A stretch of 64,000 nt of DNA from positions 1 to 64,000 of the forward strand of contig CAMARK010000011.1 in the NCBI GenBank assembly GCA_945860205.1, given 5' to 3'. Positions 41,085 to 50,841 of the stretch are shown piece by piece; within the stretch, counting starts at the first letter, position 1; each line of letters starts with the position of its first letter. The notes under the pieces are model-generated. The model saw only the letters and a program-made list of their open reading frames with translations. It ran no database searches and was not told the origin of the DNA. Source of the stretch: Reyranella massiliensis 521 (GTDB lineage Bacteria > Pseudomonadota > Alphaproteobacteria > Reyranellales > Reyranellaceae). The translations under genes were made by a program, and so were the position numbers.

Positions 41085-42053
41085 ATGAAAATCAAAGCAA
41101 TCGCGTACCTGGTGGCGCTGTCCGCCGGTCTGTTGACCGGCCTGCCGGCCTGGTCGCAAGCCTATCCCACCAAGCCGGTGACCATCATCGTGCCGTACCA
41201 GGCGGGGCAGGGCACCGATGTCGCCGCCCGGCTGTTCGCCGAGCAGCTTTCCAAGGCGATGGGCCAACAGGTCATCGTCGACAACAAGCCCGGCGCCGGC
41301 GGCAACATCGGCACCGCGGCCGCCGCCCGTTCGGCGGCTGACGGCTACACGCTGCTGATGGGCACGGTCGCCACGCAGACCATGAACGAGTTCCTCTATC
41401 CGTCGGTCGGCTACGACTCGGACAAGGACTTCGCGCCGGTCATCCTGGTCGGCATGCTGCCGATGGTGATCTCGGCCAACCCGTCGTTTGCCGCCAGCAC
41501 GATCGCCGAGCTGATCGCGGCGGCCAAGGCGCAGCCCGACAAACTCAACATCGCGCTGCCCAGCACGACCGCGCGCATCGTCTTCGAGCTCCTGAAGGCG
41601 CGCACCGGCGCACCGTTGTTCGGCGTTCCCTACAAGGGCTCGGCCACCGCCATGAACGAGGTCATGGGCGGCCAGGTCCAGCTCATCATCGACACGGCGA
41701 CGGCCAGCCGCGGCCATGTCCAGAGCGGCAAGCTGAAGGCACTGGCGATCACCACGCTTAAGTCGAGCGAGCTGCTGCCGGGCGTGAAGTCGGTGGCCGA
41801 GCAGGGCTTTCCCGGGTTCGAGGTGACGGCCTGGAACGCGATCTACGCGCCGCGCGGCACGCCGAAGGAGATCGTCGACCGCCTGAATGCCGAGGTGACA
41901 AAGGTCTTGGCCCAGCCCGAGACGCGCCAACGCCTGATGCAGCTCGGCTTCGAGCCGGCCGGCGGCTCACCCGAGGCGCTGGCGGCCTACGAGAAGCAGG
42001 AACGCGCCAAGTGGGGTCCGCTGATCAAGGCAGCCGGCCTCAAGGGCGACTGA
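41085..42053 (+). CDS. Bug-family (TctC-like) periplasmic solute receptor
   Basis: 322 residues: signal peptide ending in AWSQ, YPTKPVTIIVPYQAGQGTDV ligand loop, VIVDNKPGAGGNIG, ADGYTLLMG and VPYKGSATAMNEVMGGQ. The operon context (CoA ligase, dehydratase, IclR) suggests that it binds the acid used by that pathway. No TctA/TctB genes are present. AGGGAGGAA precedes the ATG. The last codons and stop lie inside a triplicated 14-base unit. Confidence 0.9.
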   Translation: MKIKAIAYLVALSAGLLTGLPAWSQAYPTKPVTIIVPYQAGQGTDVAARLFAEQLSKAMGQQVIVDNKPGAGGNIGTAAAARSAADGYTLLMGTVATQTMNEFLYPSVGYDSDKDFAPVILVGMLPMVISANPSFAASTIAELIAAAKAQPDKLNIALPSTTARIVFELLKARTGAPLFGVPYKGSATAMNEVMGGQVQLIIDTATASRGHVQSGKLKALAITTLKSSELLPGVKSVAEQGFPGFEVTAWNAIYAPRGTPKEIVDRLNAEVTKVLAQPETRQRLMQLGFEPAGGSPEALAAYEKQERAKWGPLIKAAGLKGD

Positions 42054-42082
42054 CAAGGGGCGACTGACAAGCGGCGACTGAT
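42045..42082. repeat. Three tandem copies of a 14-bp unit
   Basis: GGCGACTGACAAGG-like units start at 42045, 42059 and 42073. The first copy contains the stop codon of the Bug receptor gene (GGC GAC TGA); later copies repeat the same stop in noncoding sequence. Confidence 0.8.
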
Positions 42083-42099
42083 GCCGGCAGCGCGTGTCG

Positions 42100-42120
42100 C
42101 CGCCGCCTAGTAGGCGGCGG
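42100..42120. terminator. G+C-rich hairpin between convergent genes
   Basis: CCGCCGCCT and AGGCGGCGG form perfect 9-bp arms around AGT. The hairpin covers the stop codon of the minus-strand oxidoreductase gene. There is no T-tract, so terminator function is tentative. Confidence 0.4.
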
Positions 42121-42721
42121 TGAACCGCTTGCGGGTGTGTTTGGGCTTCTCGATCTCGTCGACGATGGCGATCGCGAAATCTTCGCGGCTGATGCGGCTC
42201 TCGCCCTTGGAGTCGACGAGGAACTGATCGAGACCGAGGCGGAACTTGCCGGTGCGCTGGCCGGCCGGGATCGCCGCCGCGGGCGAGACCGCCGTCCACT
42301 CCAGGTCCTTGATCGCCCGGATGGCTTCCAGGGCAAGCATCGCGGGCTTCGAGGTCGGCGGCTGCACGCCTTTTTCCATCATGTGGTCGAAATGGGTGCG
42401 GCCGTCCTTGCGGATCAGGCTGCCGGCGCCGACGACGAACAGCGCGCGCTTCACACCCGACTTGCGGATCGTGTCGATGATCCGGTTGACGTCGTTCTCG
42501 TTCCATTTGACCGACACCACGACGACATCGTGGCCCTTGAGGACCTGGGCCAGCACGACGGGATCGGTCGTGCTCGCGGCCTTGACCGTCATGCCGGGGC
42601 GGGCCGTGAGCTTGCGGGGGTCGCGCGTGATGGCGGTCACCGTATGCGAACGGGCAATCAACTCGGTGAGCACGCGGCTGCCGATATTCCCGGTGGCGCC
42701 GATCAGGGCGATGCTGCTCAT
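42107..42721 (-). CDS. NAD(P)-binding atypical SDR (YwnB-like)
   Basis: 204 residues. IALIGATGNIGSRVL is the extended-SDR dinucleotide motif; DVVVVSVKWNEND and KRALFVVGAGSL follow, and DLEWTAVSPAAAIPAG lies where the substrate site would be. No YxxxK active site is evident, so it may be a redox sensor or reductase of the NmrA/BVR-B kind. Its start overlaps the end of the hydrolase gene by 4 bases. Confidence 0.82.
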   Translation of the reverse strand: MSSIALIGATGNIGSRVLTELIARSHTVTAITRDPRKLTARPGMTVKAASTTDPVVLAQVLKGHDVVVVSVKWNENDVNRIIDTIRKSGVKRALFVVGAGSLIRKDGRTHFDHMMEKGVQPPTSKPAMLALEAIRAIKDLEWTAVSPAAAIPAGQRTGKFRLGLDQFLVDSKGESRISREDFAIAIVDEIEKPKHTRKRFTAAY

Positions 42722-43617
42722 AGGGTAGTTCCTTTCATCAGGTCGCGTAGCGCCGCGATTGTGGCAGACGGCGCTTCTTGCGGCACGTTGTGGCCGACGC
42801 GAGGGATCAGGCGTCGTTCATAGACGCCGGTGAAAAACTTTGCATTGCCGTCGGCTTGCGGTGCTGGCCCGACGCCGTCATGGCCGCCGTGCAGGTTGAT
42901 CGTCGGCACGGCGATCGTGGGCTGGGCGGCGAGCCGTTGTTCGATGCCGGCGAGCGCCGGGTCGCCCGGCGCGTAGCCGTAGCGATGGCGATAGGACTGG
43001 ATCACGACGTCGACGAAGTCGGGATTGTCGAAGGAGACGGCGGACTTCTCGAAAGTCGCCTCGTCGAAGCACCACTCGGGTGACCACAATTTCCAGAGCA
43101 GCCGGCAGATGTCGCGGCGGTCCTTGATGAGACCCGCCCGGCCGCGTTCGGTGTGGAAGTAGTACTGATACCAGAAGCGATGCTCCTGCTCGGCGGGCAC
43201 GGGCTGGCCTGCGCGGGCGATGTTCTGGATATTGTAGCCGGTGCAGCTCACCAGGCAGCGCACCCGCTCGGGCCACAGCGCCGCCACGATGCAGGCGGCG
43301 CGGCCACCCCAGTCGTACCCGGCGAGTGCCGCCCGGCCGAGACCGAGCGCGTCCATGAACTGGAGCAGGTCGTGGCCCAGGGCCGCCTGCTCGCCCGAGC
43401 GCGGGGTGGCGGCGCTCAGGAAGCGGGTCGGCCCGTAGCCGCGCAGGTAGGGCACGAGCACGCGGCAGCCGTCGGCCGCCAGAGCCGGCGCCACTTCATC
43501 GAAGGCGCGGACATCGTAGGGGAAGCCGTGCAGCAGAACGACCACGGCCCCCCCTGGGGGGCCGTGTTCTTCGTAGGCGACGTCGAGGACGTCGGTGCGG
43601 ATGGTCCGGCTCTGCAT
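42718..43617 (-). CDS. Alpha/beta hydrolase, epoxide-hydrolase/dehalogenase-like (Asp nucleophile)
   Basis: 299 residues. The nucleophile elbow is GYDWGG with Asp102 instead of Ser, as in epoxide hydrolases and haloalkane dehalogenases; the oxyanion segment is LLHGFPYDVRAF, and RVGHNVPQE near 275 supplies the His. A helical cap (about 130-215) has several Trp and Tyr. Hydrolysis through an ester intermediate is expected. It is translationally coupled (ATGA) to the NAD(P)-binding protein. Confidence 0.84.
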   Translation of the reverse strand: MQSRTIRTDVLDVAYEEHGPPGGAVVVLLHGFPYDVRAFDEVAPALAADGCRVLVPYLRGYGPTRFLSAATPRSGEQAALGHDLLQFMDALGLGRAALAGYDWGGRAACIVAALWPERVRCLVSCTGYNIQNIARAGQPVPAEQEHRFWYQYYFHTERGRAGLIKDRRDICRLLWKLWSPEWCFDEATFEKSAVSFDNPDFVDVVIQSYRHRYGYAPGDPALAGIEQRLAAQPTIAVPTINLHGGHDGVGPAPQADGNAKFFTGVYERRLIPRVGHNVPQEAPSATIAALRDLMKGTTL

Positions 43618-43694
43618 GCGATTCGCAAGATAGCGGCTTGCCGGCGGCGTTGACAGTGCCGAGACGCGCGCTCAATTTTCGCGGTGAGGGCGGC

Positions 43695-44675
43695 ATGCAC
43701 GCGACCGTTGCCAAAATCAGCGACTATTTGACGCCTGAGCAGATCCGGCAGCTTCGCGGCAAGTCGGACCTCGTGGGCTCGTTGCTGGTTTTGCACGCCT
43801 GGGCGCTGATCGCCGGCAGCATGGCGCTGTTCGTGTGGTGGCCCAATCCCGTCACTTTCCTGCTCGCCGTGATGGTGATCGGCGGCCGTCAGCTCGGGCT
43901 CGCCATCCTGATGCACGATGCCGCCCACGGCCTGCTGTTCGCCAACCGGCGGCTGAACGACGGTGTGGGAAGCTGGCTCTGCGCCTGGCCCGTCTTCACC
44001 AGCCTGGCGCTTTACCGGCCCTATCACCTGCAGCATCACCGGTTCACCCAGCAGCCCGAAGACCCCGACCTGGGGCTTTCGGCGGCGTTTCCAATCAGCC
44101 GCCGGAGCCTCCGCCGCAAGATCCTGCGCGACCTCACCGGACAAACGGCCTACCTGCGACGGGGCGAGCAGATCAGCCGCGCCCTGGGGCCGGCCGATCT
44201 CGGCCTCACGGCGCGGCTGGGCAATCTCTGGTCCAAGGAGAAGGGACCGATCGTCACCAATCTCGCCCTGTTCGGGGTGCTCGCCGCAATGGGGTACTGG
44301 TGGCTCTATCCGGTGCTCTGGTTGCTGCCGCTCGCGACCTGGTACCAACTCATCAGCCGGATCCGAAACATTGCCGAGCATGCGGTCGTTCCCGACAACG
44401 ACGACGCCTTGTGCAATACCCGTACGACCCACGCCAATCCTATGATCCGGCTCCTCTTGGCGCCCTATTGGGTCAACTTTCACCTTGAACACCATTTGTT
44501 CATGTTCGTGCCGTGCTGGCGCCTGCCGGCCGCCCATCGCTTCCTGCTCGCCGGGAACAGCGGACGCCGGATGGAGCTTAAACCGGGCTATAGGGCGGTC
44601 CTTCGGGCGGCGACGTCGCGCCTTGCCGATTCACCGCGCCAAGCCGGCACCCGCGGCGCGACTCAGCACATATGA
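43695..44675 (+). CDS. Fatty-acid-desaturase-family membrane di-iron enzyme
   Basis: 326 residues with about four spans. Three His boxes: HDAAH (74-78), HLQHH (111-115) and HLEHH near 274, as in acyl-lipid desaturases, sphingolipid hydroxylases and carotenoid oxygenases. NIAEHAVVPDNDD gives an extra His. The ATG at 43695 has GAGGG upstream. No electron donor gene is adjacent. Lipid substrate unknown. Confidence 0.85.
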   Translation: MHATVAKISDYLTPEQIRQLRGKSDLVGSLLVLHAWALIAGSMALFVWWPNPVTFLLAVMVIGGRQLGLAILMHDAAHGLLFANRRLNDGVGSWLCAWPVFTSLALYRPYHLQHHRFTQQPEDPDLGLSAAFPISRRSLRRKILRDLTGQTAYLRRGEQISRALGPADLGLTARLGNLWSKEKGPIVTNLALFGVLAAMGYWWLYPVLWLLPLATWYQLISRIRNIAEHAVVPDNDDALCNTRTTHANPMIRLLLAPYWVNFHLEHHLFMFVPCWRLPAAHRFLLAGNSGRRMELKPGYRAVLRAATSRLADSPRQAGTRGATQHI

Positions 44676-44751
44676 AACCATAGTTGTTCTGGCGACCGTG
44701 CCCCAATCAGCGCTAGTATTCGTCCTGCTACGCAATGGGGGAGACAGGATC

Positions 44752-45180
44752 ATGATCAAGAAGCTTTTGGCCGTCGTCGCGGCTGCGTTCCTTCTGGGCG
44801 CCTGCGACGACCCCGCGCCTCAGGCGGCTGCGCCGCCGCCGCCGCCGCCGGTGAAGAACTTCCTAGTGTTCTTCGACTTCGACAAATCGTCCCTGACGCC
44901 GCGCGCCATGGACATCGTGAAGGAAGCGGCTGCGACCGCCAAATCCGGCCAGAACGCGCGCCTGACCTGCACCGGTCACACCGACACGTCGGGACCGGCG
45001 AACTACAACATGGCGCTGTCGCTGCGCCGTGCCAACACGGTCAAGGCGGCACTGGTGCGCCAGGGCGTGCCTGCGGACACGATCACGGTCGTTGGCCGGG
45101 GTGAGACGGCGCTGCTGGTGGCAACCAAGGATGGTGTCCGCGAGCCGCAGAACCGGCGCGTCGAGATCGTCATCCAGTAG
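44752..45180 (+). CDS. OmpA-family peptidoglycan-associated lipoprotein
   Basis: 142 residues: lipobox LLGAC (Cys18), Pro-rich linker with seven Pro in a row, then an OmpA C-terminal domain (FLVFFDFDKSSLTPRAMDIV; TGHTDTSGPANYNMALSLRR; NRRVEIVI). The Asp and Arg for meso-diaminopimelate binding are present. It anchors the outer membrane to peptidoglycan; it is shorter than Pal and has no tol genes nearby, so it is a Pal-like paralogue. GGGGGAGAC precedes the ATG; a strong terminator follows. Confidence 0.87.
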   Translation: MIKKLLAVVAAAFLLGACDDPAPQAAAPPPPPPVKNFLVFFDFDKSSLTPRAMDIVKEAAATAKSGQNARLTCTGHTDTSGPANYNMALSLRRANTVKAALVRQGVPADTITVVGRGETALLVATKDGVREPQNRRVEIVIQ

Positions 45181-45204
45181 AAATTTCCGATCCGAGTGAA
45201 ACGG

Positions 45205-45237
45205 AAAAAGGCGGTCCCTTCGGACCGCCTTTTTTTA
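45205..45237. terminator. Bidirectional rho-independent terminator
   Basis: AAAAAGGCGGTCC pairs with GGACCGCCTTTTT around a 4-base loop, with A-runs and T-runs on both sides. It serves the OmpA-like gene (+) and the lipoprotein gene (-). Confidence 0.92.
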
Positions 45238-45249
45238 TCGTCTGCGCCG

Positions 45250-45807
45250 CTATGCGGCGGGGCAGGGAAAGATGTTCATTTCCGGCCCGAGATCGAACGG
45301 CGGCGGAACCTCGTTCAGCGACGACACCTTGGGGTCAAGCGCCCAATCCAGGGCACGCTTGCTGCGCGAGCAGAATTCCTTGTCGGTCGGGGCGCGCTGC
45401 GCCGTGCGGTTCGCAACCTCGGTGACGAACACATCGACGTTCAACCGCTTGCGCCGGGCGACTTCCGACAGCGCGCGCGAGTTGCTGCTGAGCTCCGACT
45501 GGTACTTGCTGATGAAGGAACTGTACGGAGCCTCGAAGGCACGGCTGCCGCCGGGGTTCTGGCATTGCAGGGTCGCCACCACGAGCTCCTGCTGCACCAT
45601 GCGTGCACGAACGACCGCCAGGTCGGCGGCATTGTAGCAATAGGCCCGAATGTTCCCCGCGGGCGGGGTCGGTGGAACAGGCGCCTGATAGTCGGCGGCC
45701 GCCGCCTTTTGCACGGGCGCCGTGGTCTTGGCCTGATTGAGCGTGCAACCGCCCACCGCCAGGATACCTGCTACCAGAATCGTCGCCTGCGAAAGCATCT
45801 TGATCAT
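45250..45807 (-). CDS. Lipoprotein of unknown function
   Basis: 185 residues. Lipobox AVGGC (Cys21) follows the signal; the ATG at 45807 has TTGGGAG upstream, with an alternative ATG at 45798. The mature part begins Ala/Pro-rich and has Cys in YCYNAAD, LQCQNPGG and EFCSRS, probably disulfide-bonded; ARRKRLNVDVFVTEVANR lies in the centre. No named domain. It converges on the OmpA-like lipoprotein across a shared terminator. Confidence 0.72.
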   Translation of the reverse strand: MIKMLSQATILVAGILAVGGCTLNQAKTTAPVQKAAAADYQAPVPPTPPAGNIRAYCYNAADLAVVRARMVQQELVVATLQCQNPGGSRAFEAPYSSFISKYQSELSSNSRALSEVARRKRLNVDVFVTEVANRTAQRAPTDKEFCSRSKRALDWALDPKVSSLNEVPPPFDLGPEMNIFPCPAA

Positions 45808-45931
45808 CCGTATACTCCCAACGCGTTGGCCGGAAACCGCCAGCGGGTACAACAGTTAGACGCGTGTTTCAAACGCAATTACCGGCCGGAGCCGCACAGA
45901 GGGCGGTCGGGCGCGGAAAAGCTGGATATTT

Positions 45932-47242
<1,311 letters not shown>

Positions 47243-47848
47243 TCAGGAATCCAACAGCGCTGCTCTGACCAGCGGCATGCGGTCGTTGCCGAAGAACATG
47301 TCGTTGCCGACGAAGATCGTCGGGCTGCCGAAGCCGCCGCGGGCGATCAGCTCGTCGGTGTTGGCGCGCAGCCGCGCCTTGCACCCATCGGTCTCGATGC
47401 CGGCGAAGAAGCGCTGGCGCTCGAGTCCGGCGCGCTGGGCGATGTCGGCCAGCACGTCCTCCTTGGAAAGGTCGCGGTCGTCGCCCCAGTAGGCCTCGAA
47501 GGCGGCCGTGGCGTAGGGCGCGAGCTTGCCCTCGTCGAGGGCAACGAAGGCGCCGCGCATGCACTTCACGCTGTTCACCGGGAAGACCGTCGGTGGGAAC
47601 CTGATCGCGAGGCCATAGAGTCGGGCCCAGTCCTGCATATCCTTCTGGCTATAAGCCTGCTTCAGCGGATTGGGCGTGGCGCGGTTGTCGTAGACGGTCT
47701 GGTTGACCGCGTTGAACACGCCGCCGACCAGGATGGGCTTCCACGCAATTTCCGCGCCGACATCGGCCGCGAGCGGCTGCACGGCGTGAAAGGCGAGATA
47801 GGTCCAAGGGCTGGAGCAATCGAAGTAGAAGTCGAGCTGGCGCGCCAT
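47243..47848 (-). CDS. 2-hydroxychromene-2-carboxylate isomerase-like (DsbA/GST kappa fold)
   Basis: 201 residues. LDFYFDCSSPWTYLAFH is the thioredoxin-fold N-terminus with the catalytic Ser/Cys pair (DCSSPW), and GGFGSPTIFVGNDMFFGNDR is the typical C-terminus. Family members use glutathione to isomerise hydroxychromene-carboxylate in naphthalene breakdown, but many act elsewhere. First gene of an operon with dgdA; no naphthalene pathway is visible, so the true substrate is open. Confidence 0.83.
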   Translation of the reverse strand: MARQLDFYFDCSSPWTYLAFHAVQPLAADVGAEIAWKPILVGGVFNAVNQTVYDNRATPNPLKQAYSQKDMQDWARLYGLAIRFPPTVFPVNSVKCMRGAFVALDEGKLAPYATAAFEAYWGDDRDLSKEDVLADIAQRAGLERQRFFAGIETDGCKARLRANTDELIARGGFGSPTIFVGNDMFFGNDRMPLVRAALLDS

Positions 47849-47910
47849 TTCGTCTCTCCGCCTTTGGTTCGCCTTGTCGATGCCACAAGCGACGCGTATC
47901 TTGCAAATCC

Positions 47911-48669
47911 ATGACGGTACCGGCTTTGCAGCCTAAAAAGATTGGTCCCAAGAAAGTAGCGCCTAAGAAGGTAGCAATCGTCGTGCATCAGGAGCACTCC
48001 AGACCCGGTCGGGTCGGTGTCCTCCTCGAGAAGCGCGGATACGAGCTTCACCGCCTTTGCCCAAATCTCGGCTGCGACCTGCCCGAGGACATGTCCGACT
48101 ATGCCGGCGTGGTCATCTTCGGCGGGCCCATGTCGGCCAACGACTGCGGCACCCTGGCCGGCATCAAGTGCGAGCTGGACTGGATTCCGAAGGTGGTCGA
48201 GGCGGGCGTGCCGTTCCTCGGCCTTTGCCTCGGCGCGCAACTCCTGGCGCGTGCCGTCGGCGGTCACGTCGGGCCGCATCCCGAGGGGCTGGTCGAAATC
48301 GGCTACGTCGATGTCGAGCCGACCGAAGCCGGGCGCGAGTGGATCAAGGCGCCGATGAAAGTCTACCAGTGGCATCGCGAAGGCATGCGGGTGCCGGATT
48401 GCTGCGAGTTGCTCGCCACCAACGATCGCTATCCCGTCCAGGCCTTCCGTTACGGCGGCAACGCCTTCGGCTTCCAGTTTCATCCCGAAGTGACACTGGA
48501 GATGAAGCAGATATGGACCCTCAAGGCCGCGGAGCGTCTCAAGATGCCGGGCGCGCAGCAGCGCGGTGTTCATCTCGCCATGCATGCACTCTACGATCCG
48601 CCACTCGATCGCTGGATCGACGGCTTCCTCGATCGCTGGCTGGCGACGGACACTAGAGCCACGAACTGA
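47911..48669 (+). CDS. Class I glutamine amidotransferase-like protein
   Basis: 252 residues. Cys catalytic elbow [17 protein letters not shown] (Cys near 107) and the partners His/Glu in [10 protein letters not shown] form the GATase triad; [10 protein letters not shown] is the oxyanion loop. It stands without a synthetase domain, like the guaA-type domain proteins used on free glutamine or gamma-glutamyl amides. The N-terminus has three Lys-Lys steps ([17 protein letters not shown]), an odd basic extension. It ends by overlapping the convergent nitroreductase gene by 17 bases. Confidence 0.83.
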   Translation: MTVPALQPKKIGPKKVAPKKVAIVVHQEHSRPGRVGVLLEKRGYELHRLCPNLGCDLPEDMSDYAGVVIFGGPMSANDCGTLAGIKCELDWIPKVVEAGVPFLGLCLGAQLLARAVGGHVGPHPEGLVEIGYVDVEPTEAGREWIKAPMKVYQWHREGMRVPDCCELLATNDRYPVQAFRYGGNAFGFQFHPEVTLEMKQIWTLKAAERLKMPGAQQRGVHLAMHALYDPPLDRWIDGFLDRWLATDTRATN

Positions 48670-49330
48670 TTTCCTCGAGCGGCTTTCGCAAGCCGCCGTG
48701 CACGGGAACCCGGCAATTCGTCCGGGGATATCCGACGACCAGCAGGATCGTCGGCTTTTCCCATGCCGGCCGATCGCAGATCTCGTTGAGAAATCCCATC
48801 GGGCTCGGCGTATGGGTAAGCGTCGCGAGTCCTGCGTTGTGCAGGGCTGAGATCAGGAAGCCCGTGGCGATCCCGACCGACTCGGGCACGTAGTAGTGCT
48901 TCACCGTGCGCCCATCGGGTCGCGTCCCGGATTTCTGGGCGAATATCGCGATCAGCAGTGGGGCATCCTCGAGGAACGGCTTTTCGGCATCGGTACCGAG
49001 CGGTGCCAGCGCTTCGAGCCACTCCTTGGGCGCGCGGCCATTGTAGAAGGTGCGCTCCTCGGATTCGGCGGCAAGGCGAATGCGCCTCTTCGATGCGGGA
49101 TTTTCGATGACGGCGAAATGCCAGGGTTGAAGATTGGCGCCGGACGGCGCCGTGCCGGCCGCAAGCAGGCACGTCTCGATCACTTCGCGAGGCACCGCGC
49201 GACGGTCGAAGTCGCGCACCGTGCGCCGGCGCCGCAAGTCGGCGTGGAAGGCCAGAGCGCGTTCCGCCATTTCTTCCGGCGCGTAGCTTCGATAGTCGGG
49301 AAGGGGTTCCCAGACGGGTTCAGCCACCAT
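48653..49330 (-). CDS. Nitroreductase-fold flavoprotein resembling iodotyrosine deiodinase
   Basis: 225 residues, FMN-dependent. [14 protein letters not shown] binds FMN phosphate; [37 protein letters not shown], and [12 protein letters not shown] follow in the order of mammalian IYD, including the HYY...SV.IA..L..ALHNAGL run. IYD removes iodine or bromine from halotyrosines reductively. By eye, Glu92 and Lys117 fall at two of the three zwitterion-binding positions; the third, a Tyr, falls on Phe95 or Tyr96. A general nitroreductase is the alternative. Divergent from qmcA. Confidence 0.8.
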   Translation of the reverse strand: MVAEPVWEPLPDYRSYAPEEMAERALAFHADLRRRRTVRDFDRRAVPREVIETCLLAAGTAPSGANLQPWHFAVIENPASKRRIRLAAESEERTFYNGRAPKEWLEALAPLGTDAEKPFLEDAPLLIAIFAQKSGTRPDGRTVKHYYVPESVGIATGFLISALHNAGLATLTHTPSPMGFLNEICDRPAWEKPTILLVVGYPRTNCRVPVHGGLRKPLEEISSWL

Positions 49331-49425
49331 GAAACCTCCTGTGTCCAGCGCCGAACTCTAGCGGCAGCCATGGTTCGGCGCATCGGCTTGGGCTAGGGTT
49401 CGGCGAAAGCTTGGGAGGCGCTGTA

Positions 49426-50388
49426 ATGTCTGGTGCTCTGATCTTCGTCATCGCGCTTGTGCTCGTGGCACTGGTGCTGGTCTTTGCCGGTGTGAAGACC
49501 GTGTCGCAGGGCACCAACTGGACCATCGAGCGGTTCGGACGCTACACGCGCACGCTGCAGCCTGGCTTGCACCTCATCGTGCCCTTCGTCGACACGATCG
49601 GCCGCAAGATGAACATGCAGGAGAACGTCCTCGATATTCCCCCGCAGAAGGTGATCACCAAGGACAATGCCAGCGTCCAGGTCGACGCCGTTGCCTTCTA
49701 CCAGGTGATCGACGCGGCGCGGGCCGCCTACGAGGTCCAGAACCTGCACCTTGCCATGATCAACCTGGCGCTCACCAACATCCGCAGCGTCATGGGCAAC
49801 ATGGCGCTCGACGAGGCGCTGTCCAAGCGCAACGACATCAACAACACGCTGCTCGCCGTGATCGACCAGGCAACCAGCCCATGGGGCGTCAAAGTGCTGC
49901 GCATCGAGGTCAAGGACATCGCCCCACCGGAAGACATCGTGCTCGCCATGGGCCGGCAGATGAAAGCCGAGCGCGAGAAGCGCGCCACCATCCTCGAGTC
50001 GGAGGGCGTGCGCGAATCGAGCATCCAGCGCGCCGAGGGCGAGAAGCAGTCGGCCATCCTGACCGCCGAGGGCCGCCGCGAGGCGGCATATCGCGACGCC
50101 GAGGCGCGCGAGCGTATGGCCGAAGCTGAAGCAAAAGCGACATCCGTCGTGGCCGCGGCGATCGCTGGCAACGGCGTCCAGGCAACCAACTACTTCCTCG
50201 GCACGAAATACGTCGAGGCGCTGGCCAAGATGGGATCCAGCCCCAACGCCAAGGTGTTCTTCCTGCCGGTCGAGGCGGCGGGGATCATGGCCTCGATCGC
50301 GGGCATCGGCGAACTCGCCAAGGAGGCGCAGGCGCGTGGTGTCGAAGCCGCGGCCCGTCCGCGCGGTTCGGTTCCCAACGCAGGCTAG
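49426..50388 (+). CDS. qmcA: SPFH/stomatin-like membrane protein
   Basis: 320 residues: one N-terminal span (1-22), the SPFH band domain (FAGVKTVSQGTNWTIERFGR to SKRNDINN), a long coiled coil (about 185-245, rich in Glu, Ala and Arg) and a hydrophobic C-terminus. QmcA-type proteins form large cage-like rings in the inner membrane with NfeD partners and influence protein quality control. The ATG at 49426 has TTGGGAGG; the TTG at 49411 is less likely. NfeD follows after 3 bases. Confidence 0.88.
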   Translation: MSGALIFVIALVLVALVLVFAGVKTVSQGTNWTIERFGRYTRTLQPGLHLIVPFVDTIGRKMNMQENVLDIPPQKVITKDNASVQVDAVAFYQVIDAARAAYEVQNLHLAMINLALTNIRSVMGNMALDEALSKRNDINNTLLAVIDQATSPWGVKVLRIEVKDIAPPEDIVLAMGRQMKAEREKRATILESEGVRESSIQRAEGEKQSAILTAEGRREAAYRDAEARERMAEAEAKATSVVAAAIAGNGVQATNYFLGTKYVEALAKMGSSPNAKVFFLPVEAAGIMASIAGIGELAKEAQARGVEAAARPRGSVPNAG

Positions 50389-50391
50389 GCC

Positions 50392-50841
50392 ATGATCAGC
50401 TTCAAGATCGTCTTCTGGTACTGGTGGGCGCTGGCGGCGATGCTGCTCGTCTTCGAGATGATGCTGCCGGGCGTCGTCTTCCTCTTCCTGGCGATCGGTG
50501 CGGCGTCAGCGGGCTTTGTCCTGCTGGTTGCGTCCGACCTGTCGCTCGAATTGCAGCTCGTGATCTTCGCCGTCGTCTCCGTGGTCTCGGCAGTGGGGCT
50601 CCGGCGCACGCTGCGGCGGTTGCAGCATGTCGATGGCCCGGCGACATCGACACTCAATGCGCGCGGTGACGCGCTGATCGGCCAGATCTTCGTGCTCGAC
50701 GCGCCGATCCTGAACGGCCGCGGCCGGATCATCCTGGGCGACGGTAGCTGGACGGTGACCGGCGCCGACATGGTGAAGGGCTCCAGGGTGCGCGTGATCT
50801 CGGTACAGGGTACGGAACTCAAGGTGGAGCCGGCGCCGTGA
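50392..50841 (+). CDS. NfeD-family membrane protein
   Basis: 149 residues. Three or four N-terminal hydrophobic segments (about 8-65), then an OB-fold C-terminal domain (GDALIGQIFVLDAPILNGRG to VQGTELKVEPAP), the short NfeD1b form that pairs with stomatin/SPFH proteins. Next to qmcA it completes that module. Its TGA overlaps the GTG start of the following Bug receptor gene, an unusual functional neighbour. Confidence 0.87.
   Translation: MISFKIVFWYWWALAAMLLVFEMMLPGVVFLFLAIGAASAGFVLLVASDLSLELQLVIFAVVSVVSAVGLRRTLRRLQHVDGPATSTLNARGDALIGQIFVLDAPILNGRGRIILGDGSWTVTGADMVKGSRVRVISVQGTELKVEPAP

Noticed and set aside
47243-47848. Naphthalene degradation gene cluster, suggested by the chromene-carboxylate isomerase-like gene
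   Set aside because: No ring-hydroxylating dioxygenase, hydratase-aldolase or salicylaldehyde dehydrogenase lies near; the family is used widely outside that pathway.
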